Positions 26,151 to 34,037 of a stretch of 52,630 nucleotides of DNA are shown here, in pieces; position 1 is the first letter of the stretch, and each line of letters opens with the position of its first letter. Source of the stretch: CAZFNQ01 sp964652125 (lineage in GTDB: Bacteria; Patescibacteriota; Saccharimonadia; Saccharimonadales; JANWIN01); the NCBI GenBank assembly GCA_964652125.1, contig CAZZAE010000001.1, forward strand, positions 1 through 52,630, written 5' to 3'. The translations under genes were made by a program, and so were the position numbers. The notes beneath the pieces were generated by a model. That model did not search any database. It had not been told where the DNA came from and was given only the letters and a program-made list of their open reading frames with translations.

Positions 26151-28049
26151 ATGGAAACTTCAAAAACTAAGTCTCAACTCTTACTCCAAAAAATAAAAGG
26201 CACGCGCTTCTTTAAACCTTGGGCATTTATTATCTTATTCGCGGTGGTAGGAGCCAGTATCTTATTTTTCGTTCATGCCGCCACCATGCAGGAATTTAAA
26301 CTCTACGATGCCCAGGCCCGCGGTAGCCTAAGCCACCTTGGGCATAACAAAGTAATGGATCGCGGTAATGTCACTGGATATCTATATAATGCTAATGTCC
26401 GCGACGTCAAGGCCTACTTTCATGACAACAGCACTGGGCAATCTACCAATCTGCGGCTAGGCAGCGTTTATAGTAATGCTCCTGATTTTGCTGGCAATCC
26501 ATTTGATTATGTCTGGACATCTAACAACACCATTATCACCATCAGCCAAGATCCCAGCAGTATAACCCTGCGTCGCTACCAGTTAAGCGGATCACCCCTG
26601 CCAATCGCCGCTACCTTGATTGGCAGCTATAGTTTTGGGGATATCAACAGTCGTCCGGACGCTATCATCCAGTTGGCTAGTGGGGCTATTGTCGCCACTT
26701 GGCATGATACAAGGCTTGGTTCGCTTCGAAATGTCACCGCGGCGTATTGGAAGTTGGGTGGCAGTAGCTGGCAAATTCTGGACGTTCCATTTTCTTCCAC
26801 CGGTTCCAGTGATAGCGTTTTGGTTCAGCAACCTGCCGACAAAAGCATCTGGATAGTGTTGGATGCCGATGCCTATGGGCAATTGCAGGCAGCTCATCTG
26901 ACTGAATCAGGTGGCGATTTGCACCTAGACTGGACTAATTATCATTTCATTATCGGTGATGAAAACCATCTCAACGGTCCCGACCCCGAACACGCCGACC
27001 TGGCGGCAGCTGTTGATCCAACTACTGGTGAGATTGTGCTAGCCTATCAAAGCGCTGATCGTCAGATTGTTTTCTATAACGGTGGCAATGATGCCGAAAG
27101 CCACCCGGCTGTGGCCCGCATCAAGGCCGATGGGACCATTACATACATGCCCCGATTACCAGTCTGGGTTGAGCGAACTGCTCAAATGGGCCTGATTGTT
27201 AAACCCGGCGAAGTTTGGTTGGCTTACTACCCACTAGATGAAACCAATGGGAAATTCGGTCAGCTCTATGCTAGCCAGTATGTCAATGGACAGTGGCAAC
27301 CGCAAACTTTCTTAGGTACCAGTGGTACAACCAGCAGTGGCTTCCTACAAGGCATTTCACGAGCTGAGTTCGTTACTACGTTATATGATGCCAATATAGT
27401 ATCGCAAGTTAGCACCTTCACCTTTGAAACGGGAACTATTGGGCCCTCCCCGCCCAGCGACACCACGGCGCCAACGGCCAATATAACCACGCCTCTTAAT
27501 GGCAATACAATTAGCGGCACTGTCAATGTCACTGCTACAGCTGGTGATAACGGTGTCCTAGCCGACGTCAAACTTTACCTTGATGGCAACACTTTTCTAG
27601 GCAATTTGTACAATGCCACGAGTCGGACTTTTAACTCTGTGCCCTGGGATACGACAAAAGTAGGTAATGGTACTCATACGCTGGTAGCTAAAGCCTATGA
27701 CGCAGCCGGTAATGAGGGTATATCAGCGACTATCTCAGTGACTGTTCAGAATATCGCACCACCGCCACCAACCGATACCAACGCTCCAGTAGTCCAGATC
27801 ACTACACCAGCCAATGGCACTCACCTAAAAGGTACTTCCATTAATATTGTTGCAAGGGCTCAAGACGATGTGGGGGTTACTAAAACTGAACTCTACCTAG
27901 ACAATAATCTGACACTTAGCCTATCTGGCGGCAGCCTTAACTATACTTGGAATATCCAAAAATTAAGCAAAGGCACCCATATTATTGTTGTTAAGGCTTA
28001 TGATGCCGCTAACAATGTTGGCAGCGCTCAAGTCAGTGTTATTAAATAG
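26151..28049 (+). CDS. Surface protein: propeller-like domain plus two Ig-like domains
   Basis: A 632-aa protein of unknown role. A basic N-terminus and one membrane segment (about 22-43) lead to about 380 residues of beta-rich repeats resembling a sialidase/BNR-type propeller (for example RPDAIIQLASGAIVATWHD and ADLAAAVDPTTGEIVLAYQS), then two bacterial Ig-like modules (about 445-535 and 545-632) with the APTANITTPLNGNTISGT and KAYDAAGNEG patterns seen in glycan-binding proteins. By eye it is more GC-rich than its neighbours, which may reflect transfer. No Shine-Dalgarno site is seen. Confidence 0.75.
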   Translation: METSKTKSQLLLQKIKGTRFFKPWAFIILFAVVGASILFFVHAATMQEFKLYDAQARGSLSHLGHNKVMDRGNVTGYLYNANVRDVKAYFHDNSTGQSTNLRLGSVYSNAPDFAGNPFDYVWTSNNTIITISQDPSSITLRRYQLSGSPLPIAATLIGSYSFGDINSRPDAIIQLASGAIVATWHDTRLGSLRNVTAAYWKLGGSSWQILDVPFSSTGSSDSVLVQQPADKSIWIVLDADAYGQLQAAHLTESGGDLHLDWTNYHFIIGDENHLNGPDPEHADLAAAVDPTTGEIVLAYQSADRQIVFYNGGNDAESHPAVARIKADGTITYMPRLPVWVERTAQMGLIVKPGEVWLAYYPLDETNGKFGQLYASQYVNGQWQPQTFLGTSGTTSSGFLQGISRAEFVTTLYDANIVSQVSTFTFETGTIGPSPPSDTTAPTANITTPLNGNTISGTVNVTATAGDNGVLADVKLYLDGNTFLGNLYNATSRTFNSVPWDTTKVGNGTHTLVAKAYDAAGNEGISATISVTVQNIAPPPPTDTNAPVVQITTPANGTHLKGTSINIVARAQDDVGVTKTELYLDNNLTLSLSGGSLNYTWNIQKLSKGTHIIVVKAYDAANNVGSAQVSVIK

Positions 28050-28066
28050 AAGATAAAATTTCTTTG

Positions 28067-28143
28067 TGGTGACCCCTGCGGGATTCGAACCCGCGATCTT
28101 CTGGATGAGAACCAGATATCCTGGACCACTAGACGAAGGGGCC
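28067..28143 (-). tRNA. tRNA-Glu (anticodon CTC)
   Basis: A complete 77-nt cloverleaf including an encoded CCA. The acceptor GGCCCCT pairs with AGGGGTC, the anticodon stem is TCTGG/CCAGA with loop TTCTCAT (anticodon CTC, reading GAG), and the T arm is GCGGG-TTCGAAT-CCCGC. It stands alone between a plus-strand surface gene and a hairpin. Confidence 0.95.
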
Positions 28144-28186
28144 TCGTTAGATTGCTAAGACTATACCATAACAGGGGTGAAATAGA

Positions 28187-28209
28187 AACCCCGCTGTGGT
28201 AGCGGGGTT
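28187..28209 (-). terminator. Intrinsic terminator between surface gene and tRNA-Glu
   Basis: A perfect 9-bp stem, AACCCCGCT (28187-28195) and AGCGGGGTT (28201-28209), with a 5-nt loop. On the minus strand it is followed by TTTCTATTTC, fitting termination of the 29436-28306 transcript. The 28213-28305 stretch holds no gene. Confidence 0.7.
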
Positions 28210-28305
28210 CAGAGAATATTGGTTTTGAGCGGTCAGTCTTTGCTCGTAACTAATGCTTACATTAGCACAGTTTTGCTTTTTTGACCACCCTGTTTTCCAC
28301 AGATG

Positions 28306-29436
28306 TTATTGGCTTCGGCCAAGCATCCAGCGTCGGTGTAAGAAAGCACCAGCTAGGGAAACAACCGTAAAGATACCGAGCATACTGCCTGGGCCTGTGT
28401 TAACCAACACTTTTGGAGTACTGGTCAAGTTAGCAAATCTAAAGGTTTTTGTACAATCGTTACTAGTTATCCATTTCTTTTGACCGTTAGCAAGTTGAAC
28501 TTGGAATTTAGCGGTTACAGTAAATGGACCATTACCTAAGTAAGTGTGAGAGTCTGAAACTTGATTGCTGTGTTTGCTGTTATCGCCCCAGTTAATGTCA
28601 TAGCCAACAACTTTAACGTTTTGGACTTCAGGAGCAATTGTGACTTTTACAGTTCGGTCTTGTATTTCAAACCGACTAAGTTTACAAACCATAGTAAGTT
28701 TTGGAGCTTCTTGCTTTTGGACTTTTACGGTGTAAACAACGACGACACGGTAGTTCCAACAACCCCAAACTTTTTGGGCAGTCCAGACTGGACTTCCAAT
28801 TGGTGTAGTATTGTTAATTGCACTGTCTCCAGCTGGTAAGCTTAGAAATGTAGTACTGTTAACGATATCGTTATTGTAGTGAACTGAGTTAGGTACTAAA
28901 GTCAGCTTTACAGGTTGACCGTTACAGGTAAGTGTAGTGTTGTCATTTACAGCAGCGGCATTTGATGCACTTACGCTGCTACTAAAGGCAAAGCTGTTCA
29001 TATCTTTATTAAGCGGTGCATTAAGAGCCAACTTAACGTTATTAGCAACGGCACTACCAGTACCATTGTTATTAAATTGAGGCTCAGCATCGTTGTGGAC
29101 ATAAGTCCAAATATCAAACTTATCACCGTCGTTACAAGCTGAGTTTAAGCTATTAACTAGTTTAGGGTTATCAGCACCAAGCGGATTATCGCTGGCGTGA
29201 GGGCGAATGCGTACAAAGTTAGGTTCATCACCTAGAGGATAGCTACCTTGGTTTGAAGACAAAGTACTAGTTATGCCACAGATGTTATTAAATACTGGTG
29301 TTGAAGAAGTTGGGAAACCATTAGGATTATATTGGTAGCAAGACAAGGCACCGACTTTAATAGCCAGACCTAAAACAGCTGCACTGATGGCAAAAGTTGC
29401 TCCTAGTCCTAATGTTATTTTCTTGAATATATTCAT
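28306..29436 (-). CDS. Cell-surface protein with PKD-like domain and NTGPG sorting-type C-terminus
   Basis: A 376-aa protein with an N-terminal signal peptide, paired Cys, a beta-rich body, a PKD-like segment (VVGYDINWGDNSKHSNQVSDSHTY is the core) and a C-terminal signal of the sortase type: LVNTGPG followed by a hydrophobic stretch and a basic end (RRWMLGRSQ). LVNTG resembles LPxTG with Val for Pro. No sortase is in the window. A strong AAGGAG site lies 8 nt before the ATG, unlike most genes here, suggesting high expression. It is second in a unit with the lipoprotein upstream (40-nt gap). Confidence 0.78.
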   Translation of the reverse strand: MNIFKKITLGLGATFAISAAVLGLAIKVGALSCYQYNPNGFPTSSTPVFNNICGITSTLSSNQGSYPLGDEPNFVRIRPHASDNPLGADNPKLVNSLNSACNDGDKFDIWTYVHNDAEPQFNNNGTGSAVANNVKLALNAPLNKDMNSFAFSSSVSASNAAAVNDNTTLTCNGQPVKLTLVPNSVHYNNDIVNSTTFLSLPAGDSAINNTTPIGSPVWTAQKVWGCWNYRVVVVYTVKVQKQEAPKLTMVCKLSRFEIQDRTVKVTIAPEVQNVKVVGYDINWGDNSKHSNQVSDSHTYLGNGPFTVTAKFQVQLANGQKKWITSNDCTKTFRFANLTSTPKVLVNTGPGSMLGIFTVVSLAGAFLHRRWMLGRSQ

Positions 29437-29476
29437 GATGTTATCTCCTTAATGTGATATCTCATTAATTCCTAAA

Positions 29477-30718
29477 TTACGCTCCACCATTGCCTGGATC
29501 ACCAGGTTTTGTTGGGGGTGTGGTTGTTGGAGGCGCAGTAGTAGGTGTGGTACGTGGAACAGTAGTAGGTGTGGTACGTGGAACAGTAGTTGGGGTCGTA
29601 GTTTCTGGAGTTGTAGTTGGAGTAGTGGTTTCTGTGGTTGTGCCTGGAGTTGTAGTACCGGGACCACCTTCACCACCGCCACCGCCTGAGCCACCGCCTG
29701 ATCCAGTAGTATTACCGTTACAACCAGCATGGCCAGCTATACAGCTAGGACCATTACCGCCAGGACCATGGCCTTGGCTTTGGCCGTTAGTACCACCGTT
29801 ACTGCCGGCACTTGAGGTACCACCGCCAGATCCACCACCTAGAGTGTTACGGGTCCTAGCATTTCCTTGGTTGTGAACATTCTTTTTCTGATTCGCTGAT
29901 GCAGGAACGTGTTGCTCATTTTTATCGAATTTAATTCCACCTGTTGCAAACAACTCGTTTACAACTACAGTACCGTCATCGGTTACCAGAATAAGTGATT
30001 GTAGCTTTTCATCTAGTGCTTTTTGGTCAACTGTCAGATCTTTGTCATCGTGGTTAAAGCCGATCTCAAAGCCAGTTAAGCTTCCAGTGGTTTCAATAAC
30101 TTGAGTTTTCATGCCAGTGATTTTGCTATTGCTACCACGGACTGCTTGATACTCGACAGCTTGCCCTTTAGTTACGGCAAATTCACTGGTAGGTACTAAG
30201 AATTGGGGATCCAAGGCTGCAAAAACAACTTGTTCGTCAGCAGCTGCGGCTTTAGCATTATCATGATAAAGCTCAATTCGCTTTTCAATGTCTTTAAGGG
30301 TGCCAGCATCTGGTAATTGACGGCTTTCTCGAAGATCAAGAAATACTTTCAGAGTAGCTAGTGAGCGACTGTCGCCACAAATTTGAGCGCGTAAACGCTG
30401 TGAAGCAATACCGGCTGGAACTTGCTTTTTCTTGCCTTCAACTACGTCATAAAGAGGTGGGTATAGTGATTCGCTCTCAGCAAAGTTAACATTAGCTATT
30501 TCGTCATTAAGACTGGCAGCTGTACAGTTATCTGGACCATTTAAAGTATCGATAGTTGTAGAAGTTGAAGATGAAGCAGATTCATGATTATTTGATCCAC
30601 TGCTGCCACAAGCTGCTAGAGCCAAAGCGCTAGCAAAACCAATAGCTGTAGCGGTACGAGCAATACGCCAACGATCTTGTTCTACATTTACAGGTGCTGC
30701 CATTGATGATTCAACCAT
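29477..30718 (-). CDS. Putative lipoprotein with Gly- and Thr/Pro-rich C-terminus
   Basis: A 413-aa protein of unknown function. The N-terminus has a signal sequence ending in a lipobox-like LALAAC-GSSG, so the Cys is probably lipidated. A folded-looking region (about 60-270) is followed by Gly/Ser/Asn-rich and Thr/Pro-rich low-complexity tails, the latter built partly from a 24-bp tandem repeat encoding TTVPRTTP units. Such tails often span the cell wall. A strong AAGGAG site precedes the ATG, and a near-consensus promoter lies 78-106 nt upstream. Confidence 0.75.
   Translation of the reverse strand: MVESSMAAPVNVEQDRWRIARTATAIGFASALALAACGSSGSNNHESASSSTSTTIDTLNGPDNCTAASLNDEIANVNFAESESLYPPLYDVVEGKKKQVPAGIASQRLRAQICGDSRSLATLKVFLDLRESRQLPDAGTLKDIEKRIELYHDNAKAAAADEQVVFAALDPQFLVPTSEFAVTKGQAVEYQAVRGSNSKITGMKTQVIETTGSLTGFEIGFNHDDKDLTVDQKALDEKLQSLILVTDDGTVVVNELFATGGIKFDKNEQHVPASANQKKNVHNQGNARTRNTLGGGSGGGTSSAGSNGGTNGQSQGHGPGGNGPSCIAGHAGCNGNTTGSGGGSGGGGGEGGPGTTTPGTTTETTTPTTTPETTTPTTVPRTTPTTVPRTTPTTAPPTTTPPTKPGDPGNGGA
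29537..29590 (-). repeat. 24-bp tandem repeat in the lipoprotein tail
   Basis: Two identical 24-bp units (29537-29560 and 29561-29584) plus a 6-nt partial copy, encoding the Thr/Pro repeat. Likely to vary in copy number between strains. Confidence 0.85.
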
Positions 30719-30795
30719 GAACGAATCTCCTTATTTTATCTTCACAAAACTCTACTTGCCTGTCTGCCTTGAGGCAAAAGACAATTTATGGACGT

Positions 30796-30824
30796 AGTTT
30801 ATCATAAATAAATGCTTATGTCAA
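30796..30824 (-). promoter_or_regulatory. Near-consensus promoter of the lipoprotein/surface unit
   Basis: On the minus strand TTGACA (30819-30824), a 17-nt spacer and TAAACT (30796-30801) with an upstream TG. The leader of about 70 nt contains a small TTGCCT/AGGCAA hairpin and ends with the AAGGAG site. The best -35/-10 pair in the window. Confidence 0.75.
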
Positions 30825-30879
30825 TACTTTTTAAACTACTTTTGGCAAGCCTGGTATTATAGTTTGTAATACTTATGCT

Positions 30880-31890
30880 TTAGGCGGCTTCACGCATTTT
30901 GGCCAGTTGTTTTTCTAAGTGGCCAGCCCAGTCTTTAACACCGGTATCTATTGTCAAATGCGAAGCACCAGAGCTCTTAATTGTTTTGGCAATATTAGCT
31001 GTTCGCTCTTTTTCCTGTGTTGCATATAACTCTCTACCACCAGGGACATTATCGATACTGATAATTTGTCCAGAACTTGGATCGCGGAAAAATACTTCGC
31101 CCTCAGGCAGTTCCAGGTCCCATTTGTTAGTTAGCTCAACTGCCATAAGGTGATTATTGCCGGCTAATCTATTAAGTGGTGATGCCCAACCATGTATAGC
31201 GTCTTTAGGATCAAAAACGTCTCTAAAGTCACTGATCACCACCAATACGCTCTCATGTGCGGCAACGTTACCTAGTTTTGTTAATAAATTACACAGATAA
31301 AGCGGTTCAGCGCTATCAGGGGTCTCAATAGATTTTCTCCGTCCTAGAAAACCCCTTTTTCTAGTCTGACTAGATTCGGCATAGGAATCAGCTTCTTTTA
31401 TAAGTCGAACGGCTTGTTTGAAACCATTAATCATTGATGCCTCATCAAAGTTTGGCTCATCTAAATAAGTAATTTTGTTGCCATTAGACCAAAGATTGGC
31501 GGTTGGCAATCCATCACGGCGAGCCATTAAAGTAGTCACCATAGCAATACCAAGACCAAGTTCACGTTCATCATGATCTGGGGCATCGTTTTGATACCTA
31601 TGACCCATGACATCAGATGCGACATAAAAGGCTGGAGCATTTTCGGCTAAATGTGTTTCGACTATCAGTTCACTTTCTTCAGAGCGCACCGTAGCTGGCC
31701 AGTTAATATCTCGGAAATCGTCTCCGGTCTCATATGGACGCATATCCAATAAATCACTACCTTCTCCAATTTGACGAGTTTGGTAATCTCCGAACAACAC
31801 TCCTCTAAGGGGCTTTTGAGCTATAGGAAGACGTTCTAGTCGTGATAGACTAGCGCCTATTTTCTCTAAGTTTATGCTCTCAGCACTCAC
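30880..31890 (-). CDS. DUF58-domain protein
   Basis: A 336-aa protein with the DUF58 signature PYETGDDFRDINWPATVRSEE (core GDDxRxINW) and a following VWA-like fold (AFYVASDVM; VLVVISDFRD). DUF58 proteins are encoded beside MoxR ATPases and VWA proteins and are thought to work as a chaperone or complex-assembly module; the precise role is unknown. GTG start at 31890 with AAGGAT 8 nt upstream. Last gene of the VWA-MoxR-DUF58 operon, 11 nt after MoxR. Confidence 0.88.
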   Translation of the reverse strand: MSAESINLEKIGASLSRLERLPIAQKPLRGVLFGDYQTRQIGEGSDLLDMRPYETGDDFRDINWPATVRSEESELIVETHLAENAPAFYVASDVMGHRYQNDAPDHDERELGLGIAMVTTLMARRDGLPTANLWSNGNKITYLDEPNFDEASMINGFKQAVRLIKEADSYAESSQTRKRGFLGRRKSIETPDSAEPLYLCNLLTKLGNVAAHESVLVVISDFRDVFDPKDAIHGWASPLNRLAGNNHLMAVELTNKWDLELPEGEVFFRDPSSGQIISIDNVPGGRELYATQEKERTANIAKTIKSSGASHLTIDTGVKDWAGHLEKQLAKMREAA

Positions 31891-31901
31891 AATGAGGATC
31901 C

Positions 31902-32906
31902 TTAGCTATTTTTATTAGCCTGTTCAACGGCCATCTCTACAAGATCAACAGCAGATAGACCTTTATCAACAGCAGTATGAGTTGGCTTAATGCGGTGAGC
32001 ATAGACGCTCGGTGCAAGATTATCTATATCTAGTGAACTAACATAGACTTTACCACCTTCAAGTAAAACTGCCATCTGAGCTAGTTTGACCAAAGCCCGT
32101 CCTGGTCGCATTGAACTCTCTATCACTTTAGCGCTTCCTCTACTTACTAATGATTCATTATCAGAAGTTAAGTCGAAAAAAGCTTGTTCGATATCAAAAA
32201 TTCGTTCTTTTAACTCTTCATCAAAACGTACTTTATTAGCCGTTTTTCTGATTAACTTCAAATCTACACCACAGTCATTTAAGATTTGACCAAATACTGG
32301 ATGTTCCTCTTGACGCGTCCAAGCTCGAGCTTTGTTTACTTGGCTGGGAACAGGCATATTGAGTCCATAGCTGAATCTATCCTTTACAGCATCGCCTAAT
32401 TCGCTAGTACCATTATTATTAGACCAAGGGTTTTGGGTGGCGATAACCTTTAAGTTTGGTGATAGCTCATGGCTCTGACCAAAGGCGGTAACCTGTCCTT
32501 CTTCCATAGCTTCCAGTAGGGCTGACTGAGTTTTACTAGGTAATCGGTTAAGCTCATCGGCTAAAACAACGTCATTAAAGATGGGGCCACGAGTTATTTT
32601 CCATGAACCAGGTACTAGATCAGGCTCACGGTAGAGCGTGATATCGCTAGGACGAACATCTGGTGTACCTTGAATACGGCCAAAAGTTCCGCCAATCATG
32701 ACAGCTGCACCTTTTGCTAACACGGTCTTACTGGTACCAGGAGTAGCTTCCATTAATATGTGTCCATCGGCTGCTAAGGTAGCAGTTAGACGATCAATAA
32801 ATTCACTTGGACCATAAAAATGGTTACTAATTTCTGTAGCTAACCCCTGTAACTTGGGCTGTGTCGCTTTAATGTCTTCGTTTGTAACGGTATTTGATTC
32901 ACTCAT
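31902..32906 (-). CDS. MoxR-family AAA+ ATPase
   Basis: A 334-aa AAA+ ATPase of the MoxR/RavA group. It has Walker A ATPGTSKT, Walker B VVLADELNR, a sensor-1 region VIATQNPW and a C-terminal lid. MoxR ATPases work with VWA-domain partners, here on both sides, to remodel or activate target complexes. An AAAGGA site precedes the ATG. It lies 12 nt after the VWA gene and 11 nt before DUF58. Confidence 0.92.
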   Translation of the reverse strand: MSESNTVTNEDIKATQPKLQGLATEISNHFYGPSEFIDRLTATLAADGHILMEATPGTSKTVLAKGAAVMIGGTFGRIQGTPDVRPSDITLYREPDLVPGSWKITRGPIFNDVVLADELNRLPSKTQSALLEAMEEGQVTAFGQSHELSPNLKVIATQNPWSNNNGTSELGDAVKDRFSYGLNMPVPSQVNKARAWTRQEEHPVFGQILNDCGVDLKLIRKTANKVRFDEELKERIFDIEQAFFDLTSDNESLVSRGSAKVIESSMRPGRALVKLAQMAVLLEGGKVYVSSLDIDNLAPSVYAHRIKPTHTAVDKGLSAVDLVEMAVEQANKNS

Positions 32907-32918
32907 AAAAGTCCTTTC

Positions 32919-33929
32919 TTAATTCTTGGTCTTACTTAAACGGTTAATTGCTAGTCTTTTACCAGCTTGACTCAGTACTGCTCCAGCGAGTGCAACTAAG
33001 CTTGCTCCAGCGAGCCATCCGGCTGGCTGATAGGGCTTTTTCTCTTTGTGCGTGGCGGTATCTTTTAGAGCAGTCTCAAGTTGGGCAGTAATTTTAGCTT
33101 GAGAAGTTTCAACATGTATATTGTTGCTGCCAACCTTATTAAAAACTTCTGGTCCTATATCTGATGGTACGGGCTGGCTATACTTATTTACTTTATAGGT
33201 AGAGCCACGGCGACCAGGTACGATGACTTTAACATCAATACCATTATGCTTAGCTTCTTTGATCTTGGCATTTAAACCAGTTTGATCATCTATGGTACCG
33301 TCGCTAGCCACGACGATCTCGTTATGAGTATTTTTACCAGGTACAAAATAGGATATGGCTCGGTCCATGGCATCGACAATATCGTTACCATTTTGATCAG
33401 TCACAGGTTTATATAGTTCTGAATCTATAAGATTATGATTATTAGTAGGAGCATAGGCATTAACGTTAGCCCCAAATCCGACTAAACCAATTTTTAGATT
33501 GGCAGGAGTCTTAGCTAGTGATTCATTGACAGCAGCTGTAATGGCATCAAAGCGCGACACCCCACCGTCCATATCAGTCGTTCGAGTCATCGTATAGGAG
33601 TGATCTTCAACTATTATTGCCTGAGCATCAGGATTAGGGACCGTACGTTCAGTGGTAGGTCCAGCGGCCCAAAAAGATAGGGCTCCAATTGACACCATTC
33701 CCAGAGCTGCCAACGATTTGGTTCCCCGACCAGTACGATGTTCTGGAGCTGATTCCTGAAGATGGGCGACACCCGAGATATTAGATAAACGCGGTGCATG
33801 AATACGAGCTTGACCATGTAAGTGTCTTTGAAACTCACCGAAAAGCACAAGAGGACCAAGCGCGGCAGCAGCCAGTGCTTCGGGGTTATCTAAGCCAAAA
33901 CCTTGTAAGTGAGTTACTTGTTCAATCAT
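32919..33929 (-). CDS. VWA-domain membrane protein
   Basis: A 336-aa protein from ATG 33929 (AGGTGG site upstream; a GTG at 33944 is also open). It has N-terminal hydrophobic segments, a von Willebrand factor A domain with a MIDAS-like DHSYTM in place of the usual DxSxS (last Ser replaced by Thr), IGLVGFGAN and VVASDGTIDD, and a C-terminal membrane helix (AGWLAGASLVALAGAVL). It resembles BatA/BatB-type partners of MoxR. First gene of the operon. Metal binding at the altered MIDAS is plausible but unproven. Confidence 0.85.
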   Translation of the reverse strand: MIEQVTHLQGFGLDNPEALAAAALGPLVLFGEFQRHLHGQARIHAPRLSNISGVAHLQESAPEHRTGRGTKSLAALGMVSIGALSFWAAGPTTERTVPNPDAQAIIVEDHSYTMTRTTDMDGGVSRFDAITAAVNESLAKTPANLKIGLVGFGANVNAYAPTNNHNLIDSELYKPVTDQNGNDIVDAMDRAISYFVPGKNTHNEIVVASDGTIDDQTGLNAKIKEAKHNGIDVKVIVPGRRGSTYKVNKYSQPVPSDIGPEVFNKVGSNNIHVETSQAKITAQLETALKDTATHKEKKPYQPAGWLAGASLVALAGAVLSQAGKRLAINRLSKTKN

Positions 33930-34037
33930 ATTAATTATCACCACCTAATTTAAAACATATTAACATTAGCATATTATTGACATAAAAGCAATAGTAATAT
34001 AACGAATTGTTATTCGATCTGTAATACCTGGATATAT

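Noticed and set aside
26592..26897. Minus-strand open frame of about 100 codons
   Set aside because: Shadow of the propeller/Ig surface protein gene with no promoter or ribosome binding site.
29490..29876. Open frame of 128 codons on the plus strand
   Set aside because: It is antisense to the Gly- and Thr/Pro-rich tail of the lipoprotein gene; low-complexity GC-rich codons keep the opposite frame open. No start signals.
33960..34010. Plus-strand TTGACA with a following TAACGA
   Set aside because: No plus-strand gene follows within several kb; the match is probably incidental in AT-rich DNA.
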